In this document: piece by piece, positions 9,112 through 19,445 of the stretch | Position numbering within the stretch: the stretch's first letter is position 1 | Layout: the number at the start of each line of letters is the position of its first letter | DNA from: Helicobacter mustelae | GTDB taxonomy: Bacteria > Campylobacterota > Campylobacteria > Campylobacterales > Helicobacteraceae | Direction: 5' to 3' | Assembly (NCBI RefSeq): GCF_900476215.1 | Contig: NZ_LS483446.1 | Coordinates: 62,001 to 126,000 of the forward strand | DNA: 64,000 bases | Translations under genes and position numbers: made by a program | Notes under the pieces: model-generated | Databases searched by the model: none | Told to the model about the DNA's origin: nothing | What the model saw: the letters and a program-made list of their open reading frames with translations, nothing else

Positions 9112-11885
9112 GATCCTAAGAAATCAATCCTAAGTCTGTGCCTTTGCTAAGAAATCCATCCTAAGGAAGCCAGAAGTCAATCCTCACGCGCCGCGGCTAT
9201 AAAAGAAAATCCATCCTAAGAAAATCAAGAATTGCTCTTCTTTGTTTTCTTCTCCCATCTCCTTAGTGCTAAAGCCCAGATCTTGGAATGAAATCAAGAA
9301 TCATTCTGTTATTTCTTCTTTGTTTTGTTTCTTCTCATCTCTCTTGATAGTCTGGCTAATGCTACCTGCTAAAGAGGCATATTTCTTGTTTTCTCCAAAG
9401 CTATAGCGATAGCCAATGTTGAATTGATAATCTACAATAATCCTGCCTCCAAAGCTTCTTTCAAAATCAAAGTACACTCTGTGATTGTCTTTGATGGTGA
9501 AATTTGTCCCTAGGTTAAAGAGGAATCTTCCCGTAGAGCCTAGTGTCCTTAAAGCATTTACAGAACCTAGATTGGAGATGAGGGTGATATCTCCCCCACC
9601 AATATAATTCCCCACTCCATACAATCCCAAATAAATCTCTGGGTAATAGTTTTTATCTGCAGTGAATTGATAAAACCTATAGCCAAAGCTGCTTCCTATG
9701 CGTCCTTGCAATGTGAAGATGGAGGTTTGCACACCACTAAGATAATGGCTTCCTAGCACCTGTTTGAGATTGCTTTGGTTTAAATATCCCAGAGTGAGCT
9801 CCCCTTGTGGAGTAATGTACCACTCTTGATTTTCCCCTAGCAAGAAGCGATAGCCAATCTCTTGAGAAAAGGTAAAGCCAAAGTTATTCACACTGGGAGT
9901 GTTGTTATTCCCTGCAAGCTTGATTTTATTAGCAAGAAAGCTAAGCTTTATGATGCTATCACTATAAAGACCATTTTTAAAATTCGTGCTTCTTGTTGCA
10001 CCATCTTGTACATAGGAGTTATAGAGTGCGATTTCAAAGGCATTGCCACTGCTAGATTTGATTCCTTTTTGTGCATGATTGAATGCTTGAGCCCTCATGA
10101 GAGAATCCATACCCGCATTGGCATAAGAGATTGCAAAGCCTAGATAATCATTAGCCCCCTCACTTCCAAAGGCATAATCATAGCCACCCTGCAGAGTGGT
10201 GTAGATGGATTTGGTTTGGAGCGCAAAGGTTGTGGTTTGCATACCATTAAATAGTCGGATCCACACACCATTGGCATGGGGATTATTTCTAAGTTCTCCT
10301 AGGCGCTTATTTAGGCTATTGATATTGGCTAGGTAGAGATAGTAATTACTAGCTAGTGCAGTGGCTGATGCAAGTTGGTTTGCCCTAGAAGTACCAGAAA
10401 CCCCAGATTGCAAGAAATAAGTGGTGTAGTCATTTCCATGAATTCCACCCCCACTAGTGCCTCCACTAGCTCCAGCTCCACTAAGTCCATTGTTCTTTAC
10501 CTTGCCATAGGCATCTGTTTTTATAGCAATGAGCTTGGTATCAAGCGCATCAAATCCCACAATTGTTCCTATGGTTTTAAAATCTACTAATGCTTTGCCA
10601 GAGGCATCATTTCTCACTGTTGCCACTCCAATATTTCCCTTAGTTTCTGTACCACCACCATGATATTTAATGCTTGATACATTGCCACTTGCTAGGATTT
10701 GGAGGTATTCTGTGAGAGGTGTGATGCTAGTTGCAGTGCTTGTACTTCCCCCAGTGCTTCTAGTGATTGTATTTCCAGAAGCACTGTTTTTGACATTATG
10801 AACAATCACCCTATCAGAATAAATATATCCATAAAGGCCGCTGCCATTAGAGGAGTGTTGATTATTCAATGCTGCTCCACTGCCATTATTGCTACCATTG
10901 CTTCCTTGATTGGCATTGGTATTTACATAGACCCTAAAGAGCGCATTACTTCCGCTAAGACCATTGGCTCCTAGTGCATTATTTGGGGTTGTGGAACCTG
11001 TGGGTGTGGAACCACCTGTACTACCTGTTTGACTTGCACTGCTTGCACCTCCAGTTGCTTGTGCTATATTTGTGGGATCCTTTCCAATGCTTAGGAGATA
11101 GAAGGTATTTCCCTCTCTTGTAATATTATTGCTGCCACCCCCACTAGCAACATCTACTACGGTATTGTTTTGCAAAAGAGTGGGTGTTGCACTATCATTT
11201 TTATCAAAGGTGGCTGCTTGGATGGTGAGATTTTCTAGCTGTGTGCTGGAATCTGCAATGAATTTTGCATTGTGTTCTAATACCAAATTTACCTTGGTGT
11301 GGCTATTTTGCAAATCCTTGCTAAAGCTTCCTAGGAAGATGCTTTTATTTTGCAGGTTAATTGTATAGGTAGAATTTATTGCTGCAGGATTTGTCGCATC
11401 AGAAGAGGAAAGTGCACTTACAGAGCCCACTGCAACACCACTTAATGTGATGGAGTTGTTGACATTATTTGCATCACCACTTTTTATTACATGGACATGG
11501 AGAGGAGTTGTGCTATTAGCTCCTAGTCCATGAGCCATAGCAGTGGAGATAAAAGAGGTAGAATAAGTGCCATCCTTGCCATCTAAATTTATGCTTTTAT
11601 CTTGGAGTTGCAAAGAGATGCCATCTTTGAAGCTTGCAGCCAGCTCTGTAGTAGAACTTGTGCTATTTACTGGGCTTGTATTGCTTATTTGTGAAGCTGC
11701 CCTGGTTTGACTTGCATTGTTAGAGGGAGTTGTGCTAGGAGCTGTAGTGCCCTCACTTCTCTTATTGGCAAAGAATAGAGTTACAGTATTATTGCTGCCA
11801 TCATAAACATAGGAATTCCCAGCAAAATGCCCTCCATAAGTGATGTTAGCATCTAGAGTCATGGGAGTTTGGAGGAGGATGGTGG
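9112..11885 (-). repeat. Inverted-repeat arm 2 (pairs with 5744-8517)
   Basis: Same 2774-bp unit as in copy A, inverted. The left limit is set by the first mismatch after the common GGATC in the spacer (9111 against 8518), the right limit by the CCACC at 11881-11885. On the copy B side the similarity to copy C runs further, to 8537, covering the R-M 5' fragment. Confidence 0.85.
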
Positions 11886-13974
11886 CATTGCTTTCATCAG
11901 AGACAACAACATTAAATTCTGGAATGGGAATATTTTCAAATTGCAGAGGATTTGTTCTGCTCCCTCCCAAGACAACCAACCCGATTCCCCCATTTGTAGC
12001 AATGATATTTCCACTACTTTTATTCTCTGTAAATACATACTGATACAGTGCTTGGATTTTTGCATCCATCGCGCTATTCTTACTTACTTGCGCGCTGAGT
12101 GCATAGGCACCATTCCCATCATCTTTAACAACCCCAGCTTTTATCATCATCTTTTTGATGTTGCTAGGAGCCCAGTAAGCATTACTAAAAACTGCCCGAC
12201 TATAGCCCCCACTTACAATGAAATTTCCTGCAAATGCAATGCCATCAAGCATCGCATCCATCCGTGCGCCTTGATTGAGCGCGTTATTGTTTGGTGTGGA
12301 ATCAGAAAATGTGGCAATGCTGGTTGCCTCGTTTGTGCTTATATCCGCTGCTAAAAGAATCTTATTGCTCACCCTATCAGAAGTGGAAAAATTTATCGAG
12401 TTTTTTCCTTCTTCTTGTGCAACAACCGTAGCATTTGTAATCAGTCCGCCATTTTTAAAAGAAATGAAATTCTCTCCATTGTTGGCTGTGATTGTCACGG
12501 GATTATCTCTAGTTCCTCCAATCTTGCCATTTTTATAAAATGTCACAGTGTTTTTTCCACCATTTTCTGCTAGGAGATTTCCTTTGAAGGTAGCATTATT
12601 TCCTGTAGTGACAATCTTTGTCTGAGCAGATTGCTGACCACTAGTGCCATTGCTAGAGAGAGTGGGGCTGCCATTGTTGCCTGCAGTTTTTATAGCGTTG
12701 GCAGTGGGGATGCCATTAACTGTTGCTTTTTTCTGACTACCAAAAAATAACACATTCTCTCCACCACTTGCAGTGATATTCCCCTCATACACCACTCCAT
12801 CTTGCAAGAATTGTACTTGATTGTATCCAGGGCTTGCATTGCTAAGATGCCTTGCTTCAATATTTCCCTTCATGGTTCCTGTTTGGAAGGCAACGATATT
12901 TCCCCCTTGTTTTTGAGAGAAGTTCCCTGTAGTAGTGGTTCCTCCAATTCCATAAGAGATGATATTTCCCTCTAGCCAAACCACATTCCTTAGAGCAGTG
13001 TTTGGACTAAAGGAGCTTTGGCTCACGCCAAAACCCCCAAATGTGACATGATTTGTAGAAAATTCATCCCTTGTGATAATATCCCCCCTCATTGCGGCTC
13101 CATTAATGAAGTTAGCGGTAAATACCTCGATGTTAGGATTGCCATTCTCATGGACGCCACCGATATTCCCATTTAAGATTAATCCGTTTGCGCTTGAATT
13201 TACGCCTTCTGCCCATCCTGCATGCCCAGCGTCTATCCCTCCATCAAACACCACCACAGGGGGAGTTTGAGACGGATTGCCAAGGCTATTAGAAGGGTTT
13301 TTATAACCATAGGCATTTGCATAAATATTGACCAAAGGACCGCTAATGCCTGCTGCATTCTTAAAGGTGGTTATGCCTAGGGCATGTTGTCCTAATACAA
13401 TGCTTTTGCTATTCCTTACAGAATTTACATTTTGATAAAGATAAAAGGTATTGCTTCCTTGGTCATCGATAAAAATATCCCCCGTTAGTGCCCTGTTAAA
13501 TGTCCCTATAAAAGTTCCTTTTGTGCTTAGATCCCTAGAACCAGTAACCCCGCTTTCACTAGAGCTGGCATCACCATAATTTGTGGTATTGATAATGCGA
13601 ATATTTCCAATGAATCCTTGATTTAGATTAAGGGTAAAGGTTTTTGGGGCGGTGCTTGCCTTCCCATTAAAATCAAAAGTGATTGCATTGCCTCCAATTT
13701 TTATCGCAGAATAATAATCATTCACAATGAGATTATCTATTTTGGAGAAAACAGATACAACTATAGGATTGCCTGCTGTGCTCTCTTCATAACCAGCATT
13801 TCCACTTCTATTGGTATCTGTAAATTGAAAGGTGATGCTTTTATTGGCTGGAATCACTTCATTATAAATCGTATCTGCTGCATTCATAAAACTGCAGGCA
13901 AGGGAAAATGCAAGAGTGCTGGCAATGAGCGGTCGGAAGAATTTTTTATTTCTTGAGGAATTCCTTATTTGCAT
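9301..13974 (-). CDS. Autotransporter copy B (Hsr-like, beta-helix passenger)
   Basis: 1557 residues, the longest copy and close to the roughly 1500 residues I recall for H. mustelae Hsr. Signal peptide with a basic start and IASTLAFSLACSFMNAAD, cleavage likely after residue 32. Residues 1 to about 330 are its own. About 330-415 is shared with C (VWLEGNIISYGIGGTTT to ENVLFFG). About 420-695 is again mostly its own, though built of the same beta-helix turns. The rest is identical to copy A, including the barrel and charged tail. RBS TAAGG precedes the ATG, in a leader (GGTTTAAATA) shared with copy A. It lies downstream of ssrA on the same strand. Confidence 0.85.
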   Translation of the reverse strand: MQIRNSSRNKKFFRPLIASTLAFSLACSFMNAADTIYNEVIPANKSITFQFTDTNRSGNAGYEESTAGNPIVVSVFSKIDNLIVNDYYSAIKIGGNAITFDFNGKASTAPKTFTLNLNQGFIGNIRIINTTNYGDASSSESGVTGSRDLSTKGTFIGTFNRALTGDIFIDDQGSNTFYLYQNVNSVRNSKSIVLGQHALGITTFKNAAGISGPLVNIYANAYGYKNPSNSLGNPSQTPPVVVFDGGIDAGHAGWAEGVNSSANGLILNGNIGGVHENGNPNIEVFTANFINGAAMRGDIITRDEFSTNHVTFGGFGVSQSSFSPNTALRNVVWLEGNIISYGIGGTTTTGNFSQKQGGNIVAFQTGTMKGNIEARHLSNASPGYNQVQFLQDGVVYEGNITASGGENVLFFGSQKKATVNGIPTANAIKTAGNNGSPTLSSNGTSGQQSAQTKIVTTGNNATFKGNLLAENGGKNTVTFYKNGKIGGTRDNPVTITANNGENFISFKNGGLITNATVVAQEEGKNSINFSTSDRVSNKILLAADISTNEATSIATFSDSTPNNNALNQGARMDAMLDGIAFAGNFIVSGGYSRAVFSNAYWAPSNIKKMMIKAGVVKDDGNGAYALSAQVSKNSAMDAKIQALYQYVFTENKSSGNIIATNGGIGLVVLGGSRTNPLQFENIPIPEFNVVVSDESNATILLQTPMTLDANITYGGHFAGNSYVYDGSNNTVTLFFANKRSEGTTAPSTTPSNNASQTRAASQISNTSPVNSTSSTTELAASFKDGISLQLQDKSINLDGKDGTYSTSFISTAMAHGLGANSTTPLHVHVIKSGDANNVNNSITLSGVAVGSVSALSSSDATNPAAINSTYTINLQNKSIFLGSFSKDLQNSHTKVNLVLEHNAKFIADSSTQLENLTIQAATFDKNDSATPTLLQNNTVVDVASGGGSNNITREGNTFYLLSIGKDPTNIAQATGGASSASQTGSTGGSTPTGSTTPNNALGANGLSGSNALFRVYVNTNANQGSNGSNNGSGAALNNQHSSNGSGLYGYIYSDRVIVHNVKNSASGNTITRSTGGSTSTATSITPLTEYLQILASGNVSSIKYHGGGTETKGNIGVATVRNDASGKALVDFKTIGTIVGFDALDTKLIAIKTDAYGKVKNNGLSGAGASGGTSGGGIHGNDYTTYFLQSGVSGTSRANQLASATALASNYYLYLANINSLNKRLGELRNNPHANGVWIRLFNGMQTTTFALQTKSIYTTLQGGYDYAFGSEGANDYLGFAISYANAGMDSLMRAQAFNHAQKGIKSSSGNAFEIALYNSYVQDGATRSTNFKNGLYSDSIIKLSFLANKIKLAGNNNTPSVNNFGFTFSQEIGYRFLLGENQEWYITPQGELTLGYLNQSNLKQVLGSHYLSGVQTSIFTLQGRIGSSFGYRFYQFTADKNYYPEIYLGLYGVGNYIGGGDITLISNLGSVNALRTLGSTGRFLFNLGTNFTIKDNHRVYFDFERSFGGRIIVDYQFNIGYRYSFGENKKYASLAGSISQTIKRDEKKQNKEEITE

Positions 13975-13996
13975 TATTTAAACCTTAGTTATGTTT

Positions 13997-14002
13997 CTTA
14001 TA
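13997..14002 (-). promoter_or_regulatory. Candidate -10 element of autotransporter B
   Basis: TATAAG on the minus strand, 22 bp before the ATG of copy B and inside the 115-bp gap after ssrA. No convincing -35 was seen. Confidence 0.35.
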
Positions 14003-14063
14003 GCTTAAAAAAAGAAGCTTAAAAAGACATTAAAGAAAATTCCTTTAAAAAAATTTCGTTCCT

Positions 14064-14084
14064 GAAAAAAGCCTTATGAAAAGC
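14064..14084 (-). terminator. Probable ssrA terminator
   Basis: On the minus strand a short stem (GCTTT/AAGGC, with one G-T pair) around a TCAT loop is followed by TTTTTT, starting 6 nt past the tmRNA CCA end. The stem is weak, but position and T-run fit. Confidence 0.45.
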
Positions 14085-14089
14085 GATGA

Positions 14090-14455
14090 TGGTGGAGCTG
14101 TGGGGGATCGAACCCCAGTCCAAAAATTATATCTACAAGGATCTCTACATGCTTAGCAAAGTTGAATAATCTTTTTGCCCGCTAGATTCAACTTTCAAAA
14201 TCTTTTGCAGGCAAGCAGTCTTATCTTTGCTTTTTTGATGACACAAAAAAGCGCAACCTACGAAATAACGACCTTTTTTGTTAGTAGATATGGCAAAAAG
14301 ATCGGCTCCAAAACAGAGATAAACCTACGCTACTTTTGCGTAAGCTGGAGCGTAATTTTTGTTGTTTGCGTTTAATTTAAGCTGGCAGGATTACGGTATG
14401 CCTACCGACATGCAATCCAAGCGATACAATTCCTGTCGAAAGCCAAATCAGCCCC
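14090..14455 (-). ncRNA. ssrA: tmRNA (transfer-messenger RNA)
   Basis: 366 nt. The 5' end GGGGCTGATTTGGC and the 3' end TTCGATCCCCCACAGCTCCACCA-type T-arm/acceptor form the tRNA-like part (T-loop TTCGATC, encoded CCA at 14092-14090). The tag frame runs from the GCA resume codon at 14369 to TAG at 14325 and encodes ANNKNYAPAYAKVA, close to the H. pylori tag in its YAPAYAK core. tmRNA rescues stalled ribosomes and tags the product for proteolysis. It sits between the divergent copies B and C, inside the segment bounded by the B/C inverted repeats. Confidence 0.95.
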
Positions 14456-15131
14456 GCGAAATTGGATCCAATGCTTGAGCGGGTTGCAAAAAGGCAAATC
14501 CCATGGACCACAAAACCCTGCATAGCCAAAGCAACGTAGCGCATGGGAGTCCAATGACAAGCCAAACCCAAAAATCTTAATGGGACCCCTAAGAATGGGA
14601 ACCAAGCAGCGATTCTAGCATCATTGCTCCATCATGTCAATGGGATTTGGTATTACAAAATAAGAAATTCTTCATTTAGCAGATGGATCCTTTTTAACCA
14701 CCAACCAAATCCAACCCGATTCCCAGAAACTTCACCCAAGGAGTCCGAGCTTTTTGATTTCTTGCAATCTTTGACAATGAACCCCGCCATCATAATCCTC
14801 GCCAATCATTAAAATTAAAAGCATCCTTTATCTAAAATACAAAGAAGCATCCGCTTCCCCATGAAATAGCATTTTTTGCTCCACTCCTTTCCCCCAAATC
14901 TCCCCTTTAATTTGCCTTTTTATTACTCTATTGTTGTTCCAATGGTAACAAAACACCATCTCATCATTATCATAATGGTTACAAAAAAACCCAATTCCTA
15001 AAATTTTTTACTAAAAAAATCTTTTTTTTAAGATACTCACAGGATTTATGTTGCATGCTTAAATTAATGTTCTGCTAATTGAAGTGGAAACATTAACCCA
15101 TTGAATATTAAATTTTTCAGAGGAATAAATC
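14456..15131. other. Intergenic region between ssrA and autotransporter C
   Basis: 676 bp without a supported gene; small frames lack start signals and family resemblance. The part near copy C is AT-rich. It contains an imperfect dyad around 14939-14990 (CCAATGGTAACA ... ATAATGGTTACA) with ATTATCATAATGG inside, which faintly resembles a Fur-type site. RBS AGAGGAA (15119-15125) precedes copy C. The ssrA promoter must lie just right of 14455, but I could not place a clear -10. Confidence 0.4.
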
Positions 15132-18100
15132 ATGATTACGAAAAAATCTAACTTAGAAAAAAACAAAAAAGGAGGGATAGGAATCATCAAAAAAGCTCTA
15201 AAGCATCGTGGTTCCCCCTCTTTTTTCATTGCCAGCACTCTTGCTTTTACGCTTAGCTCAAATCATCTTTTTGCAACTTCAAGATGGGTGACACCAGCAA
15301 GCGACACCGCCTTCTGGAATAATTGTCTTTCCACATCCGCTTGTCCTTCTACGAATCAGGGTAAAAATGTTATGTTTATTTTTATGAATGTGAGCGGTGC
15401 TAATGGTGTTGGAGTTTATAACACAGAAAAATTGTTACTTTTCCAAATCCGTCCACCTGTGTATAGCCTTAGCTTTAGTGATGCAAATTTTGAACGCAGG
15501 CATTTTGATCTTGGAGATAAAAGCATGATCTTTGATTTTGGCTCCCAGGACATTTCTTCTGAGAGGAAGTTTACTGTCACTGCAGGTTATAAATTTGTCG
15601 GCAATATCGAAATTGACAATACAGGAAATAACCCCGCAGAAACCAATGCAACAGCACAAAACATCACAACAAAAGGAGTTTTTGACGGAAGATTTACTTC
15701 AGGAATGGAGGGAAATATTCTCATCCAAAACCAAGGAACCAATACCTTTGCTCTTGCTATGAATATGAATTCTGCAGCTAAACCTGGGAGCATTATCTTG
15801 GGGCAAAATAATAGTGCTTTTACTACATTTCGATTCAATCCAGCAGACATTTTCCCCCGCAGTCCTGGTGTTGTAGAGAGTCAAGTAGTAATCTATGCCA
15901 ATCTCTATCGTTATCAGACAAATAACGAATCCAGTGGCCTAGGTATCGCTACGGTCAATTTTAGTGGAGATGGGGTATTCCAGGGGAATATCGGTGGCGT
16001 GCATGATAACATCAATCCTAATGCCAAGGCCTACAATGTCTATTTCTCCAATGGAGCGGTAATGAAGGGGAATATCATAACAGGAACCCCTAGTTCTGGC
16101 AAGGACTATGTACAAAAAATCGTATCCTTTGGCAGCGGCAATGTCACAAGACAAGCGGTTATCACATCTGTCTCTCCCTATACTACTAATGCAAGCACGG
16201 TTTGGCTAGAGGGAAATATCATCTCTTATGGGATTGGAGGAACCACTACTGCAGGGAACTTCTCTCAAAAACAAGGGGGAAATATCGTTGCCTTCCAAAC
16301 AGGAACCATGAAGGGAAATATTGAAGCAAGGCATCTTAGCAATGCAAGCCCTGGATACAATCAAGTACAATTCTTGCAAGATGGAGTGGTGTATGAGGGG
16401 AATATCACTGCAAGTGGTGGAGAGAATGTGTTATTTTTTGGTAGAAAGGAATCCAAAACAGTTGGATCTAGCAGCAGTGGTGGCATCACTCCTGCTGCCT
16501 CTGGCAATGGCACTGCAGACAATGGCAAATTACAAACCATTTTCACTGGCAATGGAGATACCTTCAAAGGAAATCTCCTAGCAGAAAATGGTGGAAAAAA
16601 CACTATGACATTTTATAAAAATGGCAAGATTGAAGGCAGCACAGGCATTGTGCAAATCACAGCTAATAATGCTAGCAATACTATTGAACTAAGAAATGGC
16701 GGAAGCATCACAAATGCTAGGATCCTCTCACAAGAAGGAGGCAAAAACTCCATTGGTTTTTCCACTTCTGATGGAGGAGCAAGCAGTGCAAGCCAAACAG
16801 GTGGTTCCACAGGCACAGGTTCCACAACCCCCAACTCAAAGTTTGATGCAATCTCTTCTGGCAATAATAGTTCTACCACCATCCTCCTCCAAACTCCCAT
16901 GACCCTAGATGCTAACATCACTTATGGAGGGCATTTTGCTGGGAATTCCTATGTTTATGATGGCAGCAATAATACTGTAACTCTATTCTTTGCCAATAAG
17001 AGAAGTGAGGGCACTACAGCTCCTAGCACAACTCCCTCTAACAATGCAAGTCAAACCAGGGCAGCTTCACAAGCAAGCAATACAAGCCCAGTAAATAGCA
17101 CAAGTTCTACTACAGAGCTGGCTGCAAGCTTCAAAGATGGCATCTCTTTGCAACTCCAAGATAAAAGCATAAATTTAGATGGCAAGGATGGCACTTATTC
17201 TACCTCTTTTATCTCCACTGCTATGAGTCATGGACTAGGAGCTAATAGCACAACTCCTCTCCATGTCCGTGTAATAAAAAGTGGTGATGCAAATAATGTC
17301 AACAACTCCATCACATTAAGTGGTATTGCAGTGGGCTCTGTGAGTGCACTTTCCTCTTCTGATGCGACAAATCCTGCAGCAATAAATTCTACCTATACAA
17401 TTAACCTGCAAAATAAAAGCATCTTCCTAGGAAGCTTTAGCAAGGATTTGCAAAATAGCCACACCAAGGTAAATTTGGTATTAGAACACAATGCAAAATT
17501 CATTGCAGATTCCAGCACACAGCTAGAAAACCTAACCATCCAAGCAGCCACCTTTGATAAAAATGATAGTGCAACACCCACTCTTTTGCAAAACAATACC
17601 GTAGTAGATGTTGCTAGTGGGGGTGGCAGCAATAATATTACAAGAGAGGGAAATACCTTCTATCTCCTAAGCATTGGAAAGGATCCCACAAATATAGCAC
17701 AAGCAACTGGAGGTGCAAGCAATACAAGTCAAACAGGTGGTTCCACAACCCCAAATAATGCACTAGGAGCCAATGGTCTTAGCGGAAGTAATGCGCTCTT
17801 TAAGGTCTATGTAAATACCAATGCCAATCAAGGAAGCAATGGTAGCAATAATGGCAGTGGAGCAGCATTGAATAATCAACACTCCTCTAATGGCAGCGGC
17901 CTTTATGGATATATTTATTCTGATAGGGTGATTGTTCATAATGTCAAAAACAGTGCTTCTGGAAATACAATCACTAGAAGCACTGGGGGAAGTACAAGCA
18001 CTGCAACTAGCATCACACCTCTCACAGAATACCTCCAAATCCTAGCAAGTGGCAATGTATCAAGCATTAAATATCATGGTGGTGGTACAGAAACTAAGGG

Positions 18101-19445
18101 AAATATTGGAGTGGCAACAGTGAGAAATGATGCCTCTGGCAAAGCATTAGTAGATTTTAAAACCATAGGAACAATTGTGGGATTTGATGCGCTTGATACC
18201 AAGCTCATTGCTATAAAAACAGATGCCTATGGCAAGGTAAAGAACAATGGACTTATTGGAGCTAGTGGAGCTGGAGCTAGTGGAGGCACTAGTGGGGGTG
18301 GAATTCATGGAAATGACTACACCACTTATTTCTTGCAATCTGGGGTTTCTGGTACTTCTAGGGCAAACCAACTTGCATCAGCCACTGCACTAGCTAGTAA
18401 TTACTATCTCTACCTAGCCAATATCAATAGCCTAAATAAGCGCCTAGGAGAACTTAGAAATAATCCCCATGCCAATGGTGTGTGGATCCGACTATTTAAT
18501 GGTATGCAAACCACAACCTTTGCGCTCCAAACCAAATCCATCTACACCACTCTGCAGGGTGGCTATGATTATGCCTTTGGAAGTGAGGGGGCTAATGATT
18601 ATCTAGGCTTTGCAATCTCTTATGCCAATGCGGGTATGGATTCTCTCATGAGGGCTCAAGCATTCAATCATGCACAAAAAGGAATCAAATCTAGCAGTGG
18701 CAATGCCTTTGAAATCGCACTCTATAACTCCTATGTACAAGATGGTGCAACAAGAGGCACGAATTTTAAAAATGGTCTTTATAGTGATAGCATCATAAAG
18801 CTTAGCTTTCTTGCTAATAAAATCAAGCTTGCAGGGAATAACAACACTCCCAGTGTGAATAACTTTGGCTTTACCTTTTCTCAAGAGATTGGCTATCGCT
18901 TCTTGCTAGGGGAAAATCAAGAGTGGTACATTACTCCACAAGGGGAGCTCACTCTGGGATATTTAAACCAAAGCAATCTCAAACAGGTGCTAGGAAGCCA
19001 TTATCTTAGTGGTGTGCAAACCTCCATCTTCACATTGCAAGGACGCATAGGAAGCAGCTTTGGCTATAGGTTTTATCAATTCACTGCAGATAAAAACTAT
19101 TACCCAGAGATTTATTTGGGATTGTATGGAGTGGGGAATTATATTGGTGGGGGAGATATCACCCTCATCTCCAATCTAGGTTCTGTAAATGCTTTAAGGA
19201 CACTAGGCTCTACGGGAAGATTCCTCTTTAACCTAGGGACAAATTTCACCATCAAAGACAATCACAGAGTGTATTTTGATTTTGAAAGAAGCTTTGGAGG
19301 CAGGATTATTGTAGATTATCAATTCAACATTGGCTATCGCTATAGCTTTGGAGAAAACAAGAAATATGCCTCTTTAGCAGGTAGCATTAGCCAGACTATT
19401 AAGAGAGATGAGAAGAAACAAAACAAAGAAGAAATAACAGAATGA
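15132..19445 (+). CDS. Autotransporter copy C (Hsr-like, beta-helix passenger)
   Basis: 1437 residues. The N-terminus is unlike A and B: about 25 mostly basic residues precede the hydrophobic signal (FFIASTLAFTLSSNHLFA), an extended signal peptide as in some large autotransporters. Residues to about 350 are unique; 16195-16440 matches B; from 16301 on it matches A, and the 3' part differs from A/B by scattered substitutions (for example STAMSHG against STAMAHG, LHVRVIK against LHVHVIK, TRGTNF against TRSTNF) and three linker indels. Same barrel and charged tail. The complete R-M gene follows 293 bp downstream. Confidence 0.85.
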   Translation: MITKKSNLEKNKKGGIGIIKKALKHRGSPSFFIASTLAFTLSSNHLFATSRWVTPASDTAFWNNCLSTSACPSTNQGKNVMFIFMNVSGANGVGVYNTEKLLLFQIRPPVYSLSFSDANFERRHFDLGDKSMIFDFGSQDISSERKFTVTAGYKFVGNIEIDNTGNNPAETNATAQNITTKGVFDGRFTSGMEGNILIQNQGTNTFALAMNMNSAAKPGSIILGQNNSAFTTFRFNPADIFPRSPGVVESQVVIYANLYRYQTNNESSGLGIATVNFSGDGVFQGNIGGVHDNINPNAKAYNVYFSNGAVMKGNIITGTPSSGKDYVQKIVSFGSGNVTRQAVITSVSPYTTNASTVWLEGNIISYGIGGTTTAGNFSQKQGGNIVAFQTGTMKGNIEARHLSNASPGYNQVQFLQDGVVYEGNITASGGENVLFFGRKESKTVGSSSSGGITPAASGNGTADNGKLQTIFTGNGDTFKGNLLAENGGKNTMTFYKNGKIEGSTGIVQITANNASNTIELRNGGSITNARILSQEGGKNSIGFSTSDGGASSASQTGGSTGTGSTTPNSKFDAISSGNNSSTTILLQTPMTLDANITYGGHFAGNSYVYDGSNNTVTLFFANKRSEGTTAPSTTPSNNASQTRAASQASNTSPVNSTSSTTELAASFKDGISLQLQDKSINLDGKDGTYSTSFISTAMSHGLGANSTTPLHVRVIKSGDANNVNNSITLSGIAVGSVSALSSSDATNPAAINSTYTINLQNKSIFLGSFSKDLQNSHTKVNLVLEHNAKFIADSSTQLENLTIQAATFDKNDSATPTLLQNNTVVDVASGGGSNNITREGNTFYLLSIGKDPTNIAQATGGASNTSQTGGSTTPNNALGANGLSGSNALFKVYVNTNANQGSNGSNNGSGAALNNQHSSNGSGLYGYIYSDRVIVHNVKNSASGNTITRSTGGSTSTATSITPLTEYLQILASGNVSSIKYHGGGTETKGNIGVATVRNDASGKALVDFKTIGTIVGFDALDTKLIAIKTDAYGKVKNNGLIGASGAGASGGTSGGGIHGNDYTTYFLQSGVSGTSRANQLASATALASNYYLYLANINSLNKRLGELRNNPHANGVWIRLFNGMQTTTFALQTKSIYTTLQGGYDYAFGSEGANDYLGFAISYANAGMDSLMRAQAFNHAQKGIKSSSGNAFEIALYNSYVQDGATRGTNFKNGLYSDSIIKLSFLANKIKLAGNNNTPSVNNFGFTFSQEIGYRFLLGENQEWYITPQGELTLGYLNQSNLKQVLGSHYLSGVQTSIFTLQGRIGSSFGYRFYQFTADKNYYPEIYLGLYGVGNYIGGGDITLISNLGSVNALRTLGSTGRFLFNLGTNFTIKDNHRVYFDFERSFGGRIIVDYQFNIGYRYSFGENKKYASLAGSISQTIKRDEKKQNKEEITE

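Noticed and set aside
14939-14990. Fur box before autotransporter C
   Set aside because: ATTATCATAATGG matches only part of the Fur consensus in AT-rich DNA; not strong enough to list as a site.
4498-18884. Many open frames antisense to the three autotransporters, repeated in each copy
   Set aside because: They mirror the biased codons of the real genes, repeat only because the genes are repeated, and lack ribosome sites and family resemblance.
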